From positions 1-43,796 of the forward strand of contig NZ_CALPCM010000025.1 of assembly GCF_943193015.1 (NCBI RefSeq): 43,796 bases of DNA. The letters are read 5' to 3'. Numbering within the stretch: the stretch's first letter is position 1; every line of letters begins with the position of its first letter. Of the stretch, positions 30,150 through 39,134 are shown one piece after another. Below the pieces are notes generated by a model. It did not search any database, was not told the DNA's origin, and was given only the letters and a program-made list of their open reading frames with translations. The DNA comes from Hominisplanchenecus_A murintestinalis (GTDB lineage: Bacteria > Bacillota > Clostridia > Lachnospirales > Lachnospiraceae). The position numbers and the translations under genes were made by a program.

Positions 30150-33100
30150 CTATGTGATTTTCAGTTTCATTTTTGCTTTTTTGTTACTTCCGTCAGTAGA
30201 TACCGCTGTAATCGTGACAGTCTTTCCTTTTCCGGCTTTCGTTGTCTTAACGATGCCCTTCTGATTGACCGTGGCATATTTGGTGTTTGAACTGCTCCAT
30301 GTCAACGTCCTGTTTACAGTTCCCTTGCCTGTGGTCTTGATTTTGGCTTTGAGTTTTACTGCTTTTCCGGCTTTGGCTTTTTTTGCGGGGGCAGAAAGTT
30401 TAATGCTCTTGACTGCCCTTTTCATAATCTTAATTTTATAAACTGCCGTCTTCTTGCTGCCGTCTGCTGCAGCGGCTGTTACCGTAACAGTTTTGCCTAT
30501 GCCGGCTTTCTTTAGCTTAATGACCCCTGCCTGGCTGATTGACGCATATTTTGTATTGCTGACGCTCCAGGTTACTGTTTTATTTGCTGTCTGTTCAGGA
30601 AGGATGGAGGCTGTCAGTTTTACTTTTTTACCTGCCGCGAGTTTCTTTGATGGGGCATGGATGGAAATGGACGCTGCCTGTACAGGTTTGGGTGGCTCTG
30701 CTTTCTTTATAACAAGGTTCTTTAACGCTGCGTGCAGCTCTGCTTCTGCCGCTTTTACTTCTTCTGCGGAGGCTTCCTTATTGTTCAGCACGGCTGTTAC
30801 CTTCGCCAAAACTTTCTGAAATTCTGCCCAGCTCTCCGGCGTATAATTGGTTTCCTGAAGATTTTTTGCCTGCTCAATGGCTGCATGCAATTCTTTTTTG
30901 TCAGCAATCTCCGGTTTTTTCAAGAATTTAGCTTTTATTGTAACATTTCCTAACGGCATAACAAACACGCCGTCTTTGACTGCTGTTCCATTTACACTTT
31001 CTTCTGTATAATATTTTAGACTTTCCTCTGCAAGCTCATATCCCGCGTCCGCAACGGCAAAAACCGTAACCGTTTCCCCCGGGGATGCAATCGGATTTGT
31101 AATAAAAATGTTTCCGTTTTCCGATTGTTCCGCAGATACATAAAAACTGCCGCTAAGTGTAATTGCTCCAAGATTAAAATTACCCCAGGTTCCATCGTAT
31201 AAAGTATCGTTGCTGATTTCCACATGCAGATGTGAATCCGCATCTTTTAGAAGATATTCCATGGAAATCATGCCGTATTTTGCCGGCTCGCTGTTTGCCT
31301 GTGCGCCTGTGTCAAAAAATTGTGTATATTCTTTTCGTGTCTGCCCGTCTTTTACTACAGAAGCGTTTATTTTCACTTTTGCAGCCCATGCGCCAAGGTG
31401 AATCCCCACAGTCTGTTTTCTTGCAGAATACGGAAGATCAAACGTAATGCCGTTTCCGGCCTTTTCAAAGACAATTCCCTTGCTGTAATTGCCTGCGGCA
31501 TTGTTCGTTCCGTCTGTAAAGGAAAACATTGTATTGGAAGAATTCGGATTTAACTTTGTAACTGCCTGGATAGCAGAAAGGTTTGCAATGCCTCTGCCTC
31601 CGGTCTTTTTTTCAATCTGTTCCAAATCTGTGACAGTAAACAGATTCCAGTCAACAGCTCCTTCCTCTGTAAGATTCACTGATTCCGGCGCAGTATGTGT
31701 CCCGAATACGACTTGTGAATCTTCTGCTTCCGGAATAGGAATGCTCTCTTCTGTCTCTTTTATCGTTAGAGCCTGAAGCGCCGTTACGCATCCGCCCCAT
31801 TGTCCCAAATCGTTGCTGCAGTACAGTTTTGCAGTTATTTTGTCTGAAGCAGACGGGACTTTATAAGTAATGACAAATTCCTGCCCCGCCATTCCTGAAG
31901 AGTCGTCTTTTCCAAATGTCCCAGAATAGAAAACCGTATTGTTTACCGCTATCTCAAGCGTCACATCACCTCCCCAGGCATTTGCATAAAATTTTGCCTC
32001 TTGCATCTTGTCGCTGTATGGAAGTTCCAGTGTAAATCCGTCATGCAAGCTTCTTGCACTGATTCCTGAACGGTCTACCGGAGTTCCCGTACCGTCTGTC
32101 GATTCAAAAGAAAATGTACCGTCATTGATTTTTCCGTCTATGCCATCGATTACTTGAAAATTCTTAATCTTTGTCTCTGCCTGCTCTTTTCGGATGTAAT
32201 TTTCCGTGCTCTCGCTGTGGAACTGTGCCCAATCCACTGTTCCTTCCGCTGTCAGGTTTATCGTTCCGGATGTGAGTTCTCCCTTTTTACCGGACACATA
32301 AGGTATCGCATTTGCAGCCATTGCTTTTACAACGGCAGGAACTGTGATTTTTATCGTTTTTCCTCCGCAGGAAGCGTCTGCTTTCAGTACTGTTGTGATG
32401 TCAGGGAGCGGGAGAACCGGATTTGCTACGCTTCCGTTATTTCGCAGTCCGTACTTTGACAAATGGCTGTCGCTTGAAAATATGAATTTTGTTCCATATG
32501 TCGGGCCTTTTACGTCAAAATTCAAATTACTTATGATATTGGAGAAATCGGTGTTTCCATTCAGCACTTTTTCCTGAACTTCCAGCCAGTCATAGTATGC
32601 CCGCTGTGCGTCCGTGCGCTTTACTTCCTCTGGAATTTCAGAGACGCTTTCGGAATTTGCAGACTCCGTGCCGTCTTTGATACCCGTAACCAACACATCA
32701 TATCGTTTATAATTGGAAAGCCCTTCTAGTTTACATGGGAGCGTTTTTGTATTTTTTACATTCCAGGAAGTGTTGTCTGCTGTTTTATAGTAGACACGGT
32801 AGCTGTCATAAGAAATGCCTTCCGGTGCGGACGCATGGACCAAAAGTGCAGTATTTTCTGATTCTGCTTTCACCTGTACAGGGGCTTCCAGGACTTTACT
32901 GCCGCCGTTTTCCAAAACGATAGCCTTTAAGCTTATTTCTCCCTGTTCTTTTCCATCCTGTTTCATGGTAACCGTAACCATCATGTCTGTATCTTTTGAG
33001 GCGCAGTTTGGTATTTCTACCGCATAGACCGTCTCTTCCCCGGAGCCTTTTAATTCTGCTGTTTTCGTCACTTCAGAAGCGTCCAGCAGGTCAGCTTCCA

Positions 33101-35192
33101 CTTTGGCAGTGCCGTTTTTTACACCGATGAGAGCTTTGGCTGTCTGCATCGTATTTGATGCGGGAACCATAAACATAAATCCTTCCGAGCCGTGTGGAGA
33201 CGTTGTCTTTGAATATTCTTTTGCATTCTCTGAGCCAAGCGCACGCATTACTTTGCTGTCTCTTAAACTGGTGGGATATTTGCTGTTTGTCCGATGATAT
33301 CCGACGGTATTCACATTAAAGATTTTTTTGTTTCCTTTTTCAATCTGATTTGGAAGCCCATCCGCCCGGGGGGAAGTCCCTTCATCTCCAAACAGTATGG
33401 CGCTGTCAGCAGCGTCTATCTGTTCTGCCGTAAAAGATGCATCTGCGCGTTTGTTTGGACGGATGCCAAGATAAGTCTCATTTCCGTCTGCCCCGTCAAT
33501 GGAATACTCATGATTTCCGGCTGCCACCTGTATGGTTTGTGATTTTCCGCCGACTTTTACGCGGAGTTCAAAATCATGGTCTGCCTTTACCGTAAGCGTT
33601 GCCCCTGAGGTATCATTCATCCGTTCGCTGCATGAAAGATTTACAAAGTTTTCACCGTCTGCGCCGTTAAAATAGAGATTGTCCACGCCGAACGCCTCCG
33701 TAAGCTTAATATCCCATTCAATGGCGTTTTCATTTCCTTTTATAGTAATGCCTACAATATTTTCAATCACAGAACCGATTCCGAGCGCTCCTGCCCATCC
33801 TACAAAATTTGATCTGGAAGGCTGCGTATCCAAATGTTCTGTTGAACCCGGAATCGAGTATTCCGAAGAATAATTTTCCCAAAGCGTATGCAGAAATTTG
33901 CCGTACCTGTCATATGCCCCATTGACGCAGACCTCTGCAAGCGCGTTGGTATGGCGTACCGCTTCTTTAAATGCCAGTTCGTCATATCCATAATTCTGCA
34001 GGCCTTTAATCCACTGATAGGAAGTCGGAGACCATATCGCCCCGTTCCAGTATCCTCCTGTGGGCTTAAATGTACTGTAATCATAGCATACGGTAGCAAG
34101 TCCGTTTGGACGGAACATCTTATTGGAATTTAAAACATATTCTTTAATCATGCGGTCTGCCTGTTCCTTTGTGGCCACGCCCGCCGCAAGAGCCCACAGG
34201 CCTGTCGGCGTTGCAATATTTGTAAATTCACCCGTCGATGCATTCATATTAAAGAAAAAGCTTCCGTCTTCCGACCATAATTTTTCCCGTACGAGCTGCT
34301 TTAAATCCGCTTCCTCTCTCTGGTATTTCTCTTTCATCTCCTGGTATTTTGTCCGGTCTGCTGGTGTAAGCGTTTCATCCTTTGCAAGGATTTCCTCTAA
34401 AATCCTGACAAGGTAATGTGCAGCCTGTACCTGCTGGATGGACATATCGTTTGCCGCCTGTCCCCATCCGTTCCAATCCTGGTTTGGCGTATTGTCAAGT
34501 CCGTTTCCCTGTCCATTTGAAACATACAGCCCTTTGGCCGGACCAGACTTGTGCGTTCTTGTTCTCTTTATAAACTGCCAGTACGCATCCAGCCTGTCAA
34601 TGATTGCTTTTTCTTTGACTTTTTTCGTAAAACGTGAAAGATCTCCGTGAATCTGATACTGTTCCCATTCTGCCCAGGCAAACATCGGCGGATTGATGGC
34701 GTCTACCGTCAGATAATTGCTGTAACTTAACTGTCCGTTGCTTTGGTTGATTCTTCGGCAAATGTAACCATCCGAATCATCCTCTGCATCCGTCTGATGG
34801 TAATAGAAATTGTCCATGGAATTTAATGTTGGGAATTCGTGGATGCCGTATTTATCAAACATCATCATAAACAGTGTATCCCACTGAAAAATAGTTTCAT
34901 CAAAAGCTTCGTCCACATAGTAAGACGTCGTGTCATCTGTTGTCAGTTCAGGATTCAGAGCCTTTGTAATCGGCGTAATATTGCTTTTATGGCTGTTCCA
35001 GGCAGTCTGATACAGCGTTTCCCAATCCTTGTGTTTGGAAAAATGTACCTTCGGAAGCCGTTCCATATCAATGACATAGCCGCCGGCGACTGTTTCCGGC
35101 GCGGCAGATACGGGCAGAGAAGTGAACGCTGCCGCTCCTGCCAATGTTATGGCTATTATGTTTGGAGCCAGTTGTTTCATTCTTTTTAACAT
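30150..35192 (-). CDS. Large secreted multidomain glycosidase (GH63-like six-hairpin fold)
   Basis: The 1680-residue extracellular enzyme has a signal peptide (1-30, ending PVSAAPE) and a six-hairpin glycosidase domain (about 40-530). Motifs include FQWDTLFMMMFDKYG, INPPMFAWAEWE, GYWNGAIWSPTSYQW and WENYSSEYSIPGS...SNFVGWAG, closest in memory to GH63/MGH1-type alpha-glycosidases. An Ig/FN3-like region follows (about 650-880). Two similar beta-sandwich modules (about 960-1160 and 1180-1360, each with LPYS plus NAWGGDV or GAWAAKV) may bind carbohydrate. Then come a divergent InlB-type repeat (about 1380-1450), a FIVAR-like helical domain (about 1455-1525) and two Big_2 domains (about 1530-1680). 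There is no sortase motif. The exact substrate is unknown; host or dietary glycans are likely. Confidence 0.82.
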   Translation of the reverse strand: MLKRMKQLAPNIIAITLAGAAAFTSLPVSAAPETVAGGYVIDMERLPKVHFSKHKDWETLYQTAWNSHKSNITPITKALNPELTTDDTTSYYVDEAFDETIFQWDTLFMMMFDKYGIHEFPTLNSMDNFYYHQTDAEDDSDGYICRRINQSNGQLSYSNYLTVDAINPPMFAWAEWEQYQIHGDLSRFTKKVKEKAIIDRLDAYWQFIKRTRTHKSGPAKGLYVSNGQGNGLDNTPNQDWNGWGQAANDMSIQQVQAAHYLVRILEEILAKDETLTPADRTKYQEMKEKYQREEADLKQLVREKLWSEDGSFFFNMNASTGEFTNIATPTGLWALAAGVATKEQADRMIKEYVLNSNKMFRPNGLATVCYDYSTFKPTGGYWNGAIWSPTSYQWIKGLQNYGYDELAFKEAVRHTNALAEVCVNGAYDRYGKFLHTLWENYSSEYSIPGSTEHLDTQPSRSNFVGWAGALGIGSVIENIVGITIKGNENAIEWDIKLTEAFGVDNLYFNGADGENFVNLSCSERMNDTSGATLTVKADHDFELRVKVGGKSQTIQVAAGNHEYSIDGADGNETYLGIRPNKRADASFTAEQIDAADSAILFGDEGTSPRADGLPNQIEKGNKKIFNVNTVGYHRTNSKYPTSLRDSKVMRALGSENAKEYSKTTSPHGSEGFMFMVPASNTMQTAKALIGVKNGTAKVEADLLDASEVTKTAELKGSGEETVYAVEIPNCASKDTDMMVTVTMKQDGKEQGEISLKAIVLENGGSKVLEAPVQVKAESENTALLVHASAPEGISYDSYRVYYKTADNTSWNVKNTKTLPCKLEGLSNYKRYDVLVTGIKDGTESANSESVSEIPEEVKRTDAQRAYYDWLEVQEKVLNGNTDFSNIISNLNFDVKGPTYGTKFIFSSDSHLSKYGLRNNGSVANPVLPLPDITTVLKADASCGGKTIKITVPAVVKAMAANAIPYVSGKKGELTSGTINLTAEGTVDWAQFHSESTENYIRKEQAETKIKNFQVIDGIDGKINDGTFSFESTDGTGTPVDRSGISARSLHDGFTLELPYSDKMQEAKFYANAWGGDVTLEIAVNNTVFYSGTFGKDDSSGMAGQEFVITYKVPSASDKITAKLYCSNDLGQWGGCVTALQALTIKETEESIPIPEAEDSQVVFGTHTAPESVNLTEEGAVDWNLFTVTDLEQIEKKTGGRGIANLSAIQAVTKLNPNSSNTMFSFTDGTNNAAGNYSKGIVFEKAGNGITFDLPYSARKQTVGIHLGAWAAKVKINASVVKDGQTRKEYTQFFDTGAQANSEPAKYGMISMEYLLKDADSHLHVEISNDTLYDGTWGNFNLGAITLSGSFYVSAEQSENGNIFITNPIASPGETVTVFAVADAGYELAEESLKYYTEESVNGTAVKDGVFVMPLGNVTIKAKFLKKPEIADKKELHAAIEQAKNLQETNYTPESWAEFQKVLAKVTAVLNNKEASAEEVKAAEAELHAALKNLVIKKAEPPKPVQAASISIHAPSKKLAAGKKVKLTASILPEQTANKTVTWSVSNTKYASISQAGVIKLKKAGIGKTVTVTAAAADGSKKTAVYKIKIMKRAVKSIKLSAPAKKAKAGKAVKLKAKIKTTGKGTVNRTLTWSSSNTKYATVNQKGIVKTTKAGKGKTVTITAVSTDGSNKKAKMKLKIT

Positions 35193-35500
35193 CTTTTTTC
35201 ACCCTTTCTTTCATTCATGATATTTTCTTGGAATCTTTAGCCTTCATATAAGGCTTTCAGACACGGCATGCTTTTCGCATTCCTTTTCGCTATGAAAGCT
35301 TATCTGCCAGAGTTTCACATGGAAAAGCTTCTGCTGGATTTTGCTCTTGACGCGCTGCCTTGCCTATGGGTACTGCAGGCGCGAGGACATTTTATTATAG
35401 AGATGATTGCACCATAGATGATAGCGTCCCCATTTACAGAAGGGGCTTATGAATAAAAAGCTGGGTAGGAAACTGCCCTTTTCTGCACAATATACAGTTA
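35193..35500 (-). promoter_or_regulatory. Long 5' leader of the glycosidase gene, no recognised class
   Basis: The promoter at 35506-35534 predicts a 5' UTR of about 300 bases before the ATG. Several short inverted repeats are visible (for example AGCCTTCATATAAGGCT, 35239-35255). I could not match it to a known riboswitch. It contains no convincing frame. Confidence 0.4.
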
Positions 35501-35505
35501 CTATT

Positions 35506-35534
35506 ATTATACGTATAGGTCTGGTTTAAGTCAA
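35506..35534 (-). promoter_or_regulatory. Promoter of the glycosidase gene
   Basis: On the minus strand TTGACT (35534-35529), 17 bp, perfect TATAAT (35511-35506). Confidence 0.8.
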
Positions 35535-35566
35535 TCATTTGCTGAGGGGCTTTTAGTGCAAACCCA

Positions 35567-35595
35567 TTGATAATTTTTAACGCAAAAGGTATAAT
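35567..35595 (+). promoter_or_regulatory. Promoter of the GH5 gene
   Basis: TTGATA (35567-35572), 17 bp, TATAAT (35590-35595). It is divergent from the glycosidase promoter 33 bp away, so the two glycanase genes share one control region. Confidence 0.8.
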
Positions 35596-35699
35596 GCTAT
35601 TACAAACGCATGTAAAACAACTTCAATATGTTGGCGGGGATAGACAACTATTGAAACAGAAGAAAATATTTGAATGCGTTTTTGATAAGGAGCAGTTTC

Positions 35700-37112
35700 A
35701 TGAAAATAAAAAATCGTACGCGTGTCGGATTGGCAGCTATATTATTTTTTATCATACTTTTACCATGCAGAGTTTCTGCCGCCACGCCGCTTAGCGCCCA
35801 CGGCAGGCTGTCTGTGAAGGGAACGAATCTGGTGGACGCGAAGGGAAGGGTATTTCAGATGAAAGGCGTCAGCACCCACGGACTGTCCTGGTTTCCGGAG
35901 TATGTATCTAAGGAAGCGTTTCAGAATCTGCGCGACTCTTGGGGGGCGAATGCCGTCCGGCTGGCTATGTATACAGCAGAATACAACGGCTACTGCACTG
36001 GAAACGCCGGAAACAGAAAGGCTTTGAAGAAGCTTATCCATACCGGGGTAGAAGCGGCTTCTGATTTGGGGATGTATGTGATTATTGACTGGCATATATT
36101 GAGCGATGGGAATCCGAATACTTACAAAAAGGAGTCGCTTGCTTTTTTTAAGGAGATGGCGAAAAAATACAAGGCGTATAAAAATGTCATTTACGAAATC
36201 TGCAACGAGCCGAATGGAGGCACGGACTGGGGGCAGATAAAGTCCTATGCAGAAACTGTCATAAAGGAAATACGTAAGATTGATAAAAATGCGGTTATCC
36301 TGGTGGGGACGCCTAACTGGTCGCAGGATGTGGATATTGCGGCGGCAAATCCGCTGAAAGGCTATAAAAATATCATGTATACGCTGCATTTTTATGCGGA
36401 TACCCACAGGGAAACGTATCGTGAAAAAGCGAAAAAGGCGCTTGAAGCGGGAGTGCCTCTGTTTGTCAGTGAATTCGGAATCTGTGATGCTTCCGGGAAC
36501 GGTGCGGTTAATCAGAAAGAAGCGGACAAATGGATGAAACTGCTGAATACATATGGAGTCAGCTATATGGCATGGAACCTTTCAAATAAAGCGGAATCCA
36601 GTTCACTTTTAAAAAGCAGCTGCCAGAAGAAATCAGGCTGGACGGAATCGGACTTGTCTAAATCGGGGAAGTGGCTGGTAAGCGCCATGAAAGGAAAACT
36701 GGGCGGAACATCAAATGTGAAGCCTGCTGGAAAACCCAAACCTGCCCCGCGGCCAAAGCCTGAAAATCCGAAGCCTGCCGGAACGAAAGCTTCCAGGAAG
36801 TCCTGCCGGGCAAGTGTGAAAAAGGATGGTTCGTGGCAGGATGGAAACCGTTGGTGCGCGCTATATCGGGTATCTTTGTCAAACCGCGGAAAAAAGGCAG
36901 TGTCCCGCTGGAAAGTTCGGGTAACTTTCAAATATCCGGTGAAAAAGAGCCGGCAGTGGAATGGGAAATGCATTTGCCAGGGAAAAAGCATGACGATTTC
37001 CCCGGTTTCATGGAATAAAAAGGTTCTGGCGAAGGCGAAAGTGGACGGTATTGGATTTATTGTCAGTTCGCCGCGGAAGGACAATAAAGTGGTTTCGGTG
37101 AAAATTTTATAA
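35700..37112 (+). CDS. Secreted GH5 endo-glucanase with C-terminal CBM-like domain
   Basis: The 470-residue protein has a signal peptide (1-28) and a GH5 catalytic barrel (about 35-320). The acid/base E170 is in EICNEPNG, the nucleophile E258 in VSEFGICDASG; DWHILSDGNPN and TLHFYADTHR are further GH5_2 (cellulase subfamily) marks. A Pro/Lys linker (about 338-365) leads to a C-terminal beta module of about 105 residues with WCALYRVSLSN...SRWKVRVTF and RQWNGKC, like a CBM2-type cellulose binder. The start is at ATG 35700 (AAGGAG 6 bases upstream). It is divergent from the large glycosidase, suggesting joint control of plant-glycan breakdown. Confidence 0.9.
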   Translation: MKIKNRTRVGLAAILFFIILLPCRVSAATPLSAHGRLSVKGTNLVDAKGRVFQMKGVSTHGLSWFPEYVSKEAFQNLRDSWGANAVRLAMYTAEYNGYCTGNAGNRKALKKLIHTGVEAASDLGMYVIIDWHILSDGNPNTYKKESLAFFKEMAKKYKAYKNVIYEICNEPNGGTDWGQIKSYAETVIKEIRKIDKNAVILVGTPNWSQDVDIAAANPLKGYKNIMYTLHFYADTHRETYREKAKKALEAGVPLFVSEFGICDASGNGAVNQKEADKWMKLLNTYGVSYMAWNLSNKAESSSLLKSSCQKKSGWTESDLSKSGKWLVSAMKGKLGGTSNVKPAGKPKPAPRPKPENPKPAGTKASRKSCRASVKKDGSWQDGNRWCALYRVSLSNRGKKAVSRWKVRVTFKYPVKKSRQWNGKCICQGKSMTISPVSWNKKVLAKAKVDGIGFIVSSPRKDNKVVSVKIL

Positions 37113-37125
37113 AGAGTTATTAGGT

Positions 37126-37893
37126 TTATAATATCTTCATTTGAAGCCCGGAGGAGATATCATCATTTGCGGCGATTTTGATCTTCTTGTTTTCCACTGT
37201 CCCATCAAGGTATTTGATTTTGGCTTTTAATATAATGTCTCCGATTGAAAACGTGTCATTTTCATCTTTTAATACGTTTAACGCCAATTCATAGGATTCA
37301 TTGTCCTGTTCCTCATATTGAAAGGTGTAAGAATTTCCTATTAAAGTTTTGAAAGTGACCTCGTGTGTTTGCTGGTCGTAAAGGCTCCACAGGAAAGTGT
37401 CATCTTTTTGGATATCTTGAGAGAAGGCGCCGTAATCAGATACTTTCAGCTTTTGGGTTTTAATGAAATAGGCATTTACTTTTTCTAAATCCTTACGCTC
37501 AATTTTATCTTCTGAGCTGCTAACAGTAATTTGATCTATGTTTTTTTTCCTGGATTCAAAAAACAGTTTTAGACTCAGAGTAGCCGAATTTGAATTTTTT
37601 GAGAATTGTATTGTAGATATAGCCGAACTTAAATTGTAAATTGTATTTTCTGAGGATAAAACCATTTTTTCACCAGCTTCCGCCTGTACGGTGATGGTTG
37701 CAAAATCATTTTTGAAAAGAAGTCCGGCAGATATTATAAAAATAAGCAGTATCGTACCGGATGCCGCCGCAATTGCTGTGTGTTTGCTGCGGCGTCGTTT
37801 TTTAATTAAAATATTTTCCAGTTCTTCTACAGTAAATTCTTTCATTTTTATAGAATCCATTGCATATTTATATTTATCTATATTTATATTCAT
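37126..37893 (-). CDS. Membrane anti-sigma factor-like protein
   Basis: The 255-residue protein has a cytoplasmic N-terminus of about 42 residues (MDSIKMKEFTVEELENIL then a basic KKRRRSKH stretch). One membrane segment follows (about 43-62), then an extracellular domain of about 190 residues rich in beta strands. Its start overlaps the end of the ECF sigma gene by 20 bp with GGAGG inside the sigma gene, so the two are translationally coupled. This layout is that of an ECF sigma/anti-sigma pair; no enzymatic motif is seen in the outer domain. The gene ends 13 bp from the convergent GH5 gene. Confidence 0.8.
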   Translation of the reverse strand: MNINIDKYKYAMDSIKMKEFTVEELENILIKKRRRSKHTAIAAASGTILLIFIISAGLLFKNDFATITVQAEAGEKMVLSSENTIYNLSSAISTIQFSKNSNSATLSLKLFFESRKKNIDQITVSSSEDKIERKDLEKVNAYFIKTQKLKVSDYGAFSQDIQKDDTFLWSLYDQQTHEVTFKTLIGNSYTFQYEEQDNESYELALNVLKDENDTFSIGDIILKAKIKYLDGTVENKKIKIAANDDISSGLQMKIL

Positions 37894-38362
37894 AATCTAC
37901 CTCCATAATCTTTTTTAACTTTTTTCGGGCTCTATGCAGATGAGACAGGATAGTGTTTTCATTTTTTTCCAAGATGGAACTCATTTCTTTTACAGATAGT
38001 CCCTCATAATAATGAAGATGAATCACCATCCTATAATTCTGGGGTAAATCCATTACTGCAGAATATACGTCATGATATTCCTCAGGTTCTGGTGTTTTTG
38101 GATAACTTTTTGGCTGATAACTCAGCCAGCAAAAATGTTTTTTGCATTCGTTAATGGTAACCCGTATGAGCCATGCTTTTTTGTGCTCATCGTCGTGAAA
38201 AGTGTGTTCGCTTATCATATATTTAAGAAAAACATTCTGGGTTATGTCTTCTGCGGTTTCTTTGCTTTTGGTGTATGAATAAGCGATTTTTGATATTGTG
38301 TTTGTATACTTCTTGATGGTATTTTCGATATCATGCTTTTCTTTTATAAAATCTAATTTCAT
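37874..38362 (-). CDS. ECF-type RNA polymerase sigma factor
   Basis: The 162-residue protein has region 2 (about 15-75: YTNTISKIAYSYTKSKETAE then DITQNVF) and region 4 (about 105-155: MDLPQNYRMVIHLHYYEGLS then VKEMSSILEKNENTILSHLHRA). It lacks sigma regions 1 and 3, as ECF factors do. I start it at MKLDF (38362) because AAGGAGG lies 5-6 bases ahead; the ATG at 38380 is upstream of that site. It is followed by its likely anti-sigma factor and preceded by a small secreted protein gene on the same strand. Confidence 0.92.
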   Translation of the reverse strand: MKLDFIKEKHDIENTIKKYTNTISKIAYSYTKSKETAEDITQNVFLKYMISEHTFHDDEHKKAWLIRVTINECKKHFCWLSYQPKSYPKTPEPEEYHDVYSAVMDLPQNYRMVIHLHYYEGLSVKEMSSILEKNENTILSHLHRARKKLKKIMEVDYEYKYR

Positions 38363-38476
38363 AAACACCTCCTTATACATATAACATCCATATATAGTAT
38401 AAAATATTGCAGTTTAATAAATAATTTTTTCGAGGTAATAGTACGCATATAGATACTGTCATTTAATGATATTGAG

Positions 38477-38869
38477 TTAAATGTTTCCGTGCACTGTTCC
38501 TTGATAGACTGTACGGGTGCGGTTGCCGAATAATAAATACTCATAAGAGGTGCGTCTTAAGGTTCCCTTCATAACGGTTTTATATTCATTGTCATACGCC
38601 TCATAAGGATATGTTGAGGATGGTATTACATCGCCGTCATAATACACGACAATACTCACCCATTTTGATACAGCAATACGGCTTACTGTTTCATTATCAG
38701 GGATAATAAGTTCATAAATAGAATATTTAATACCGTCTGCGGTGTAACCCTCTTCAATAAATTTTTCATTTTCAATAATTGGACTTGCTTGCACATTTAT
38801 AGGTATTATCAATAAGAATATTGTTGCTAATACATATGCAATAGCTGTTAAGGACACTGATTTTTTCAA
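38477..38869 (-). CDS. Small secreted protein of unknown function
   Basis: The 130-residue protein has a signal peptide (1-28, cleavage near VQASP). The mature part of about 100 residues contains GYTADGIKYSIYELIIPD and YEYLLFGNRTRTVYQGTV; no family is recognised. It lies 114 bp upstream of the ECF sigma gene in the same direction, so it may be co-regulated or be a target or sensor input of that system. It contains no Cys or sortase motif. Confidence 0.65.
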   Translation of the reverse strand: MKKSVSLTAIAYVLATIFLLIIPINVQASPIIENEKFIEEGYTADGIKYSIYELIIPDNETVSRIAVSKWVSIVVYYDGDVIPSSTYPYEAYDNEYKTVMKGTLRRTSYEYLLFGNRTRTVYQGTVHGNI

Positions 38870-39089
38870 CGTTTTTCCCTCCGCAAAATTATAAAGTTAT
38901 TTTTACACAAATAATAAATAGTATCTGCATGTATTTATAATTATATATAAAAACAATACAAAATACAAGTAAAATATATGATTTCAGGATGGGGAATTGA
39001 TTTGGAAAATTCAAATTAAACTATCATTCCCTACCAAAATCCCCATTTTACGCAATCTATCAAACCCATTACATCATCAAATCAACCAT
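38870..39089. other. A+T-rich intergenic region, probable left boundary of the mobile element
   Basis: There is no gene between the small secreted protein and the integrase. Because the integrase C-terminus points left, the element end should fall in roughly 38900-39130. The core site cannot be fixed without the right end. AATGGGGATTTT (39045-39056, minus) and GGATGGGGAATT (38987-38998) are partial repeats worth comparing. Confidence 0.4.
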
Positions 39090-39130
39090 TTTCCCTTGTT
39101 TTTGCCCTCATAGGACCAAAACAAGGGAAA
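39090..39130. terminator. Inverted repeat after the integrase gene
   Basis: TTTCCCTTGTTTT (39090-39102) pairs with AAAACAAGGGAAA (39118-39130). On the plus strand GTTTTT follows, so it could shield the element from transcription entering from the left. It may also be an end-associated repeat. Confidence 0.6.
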
Positions 39131-39134
39131 GTTT

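Noticed and set aside
35193..35500. Purine or c-di-AMP riboswitch in the glycosidase leader
   Set aside because: GGGCAGTTTCCTACCC is faintly suggestive, but the remaining conserved core positions of these classes could not be found.
38870..39134. Defined attachment site of the mobile element
   Set aside because: The right end is outside the window, so a duplicated core cannot be recognised; only a probable interval is given.
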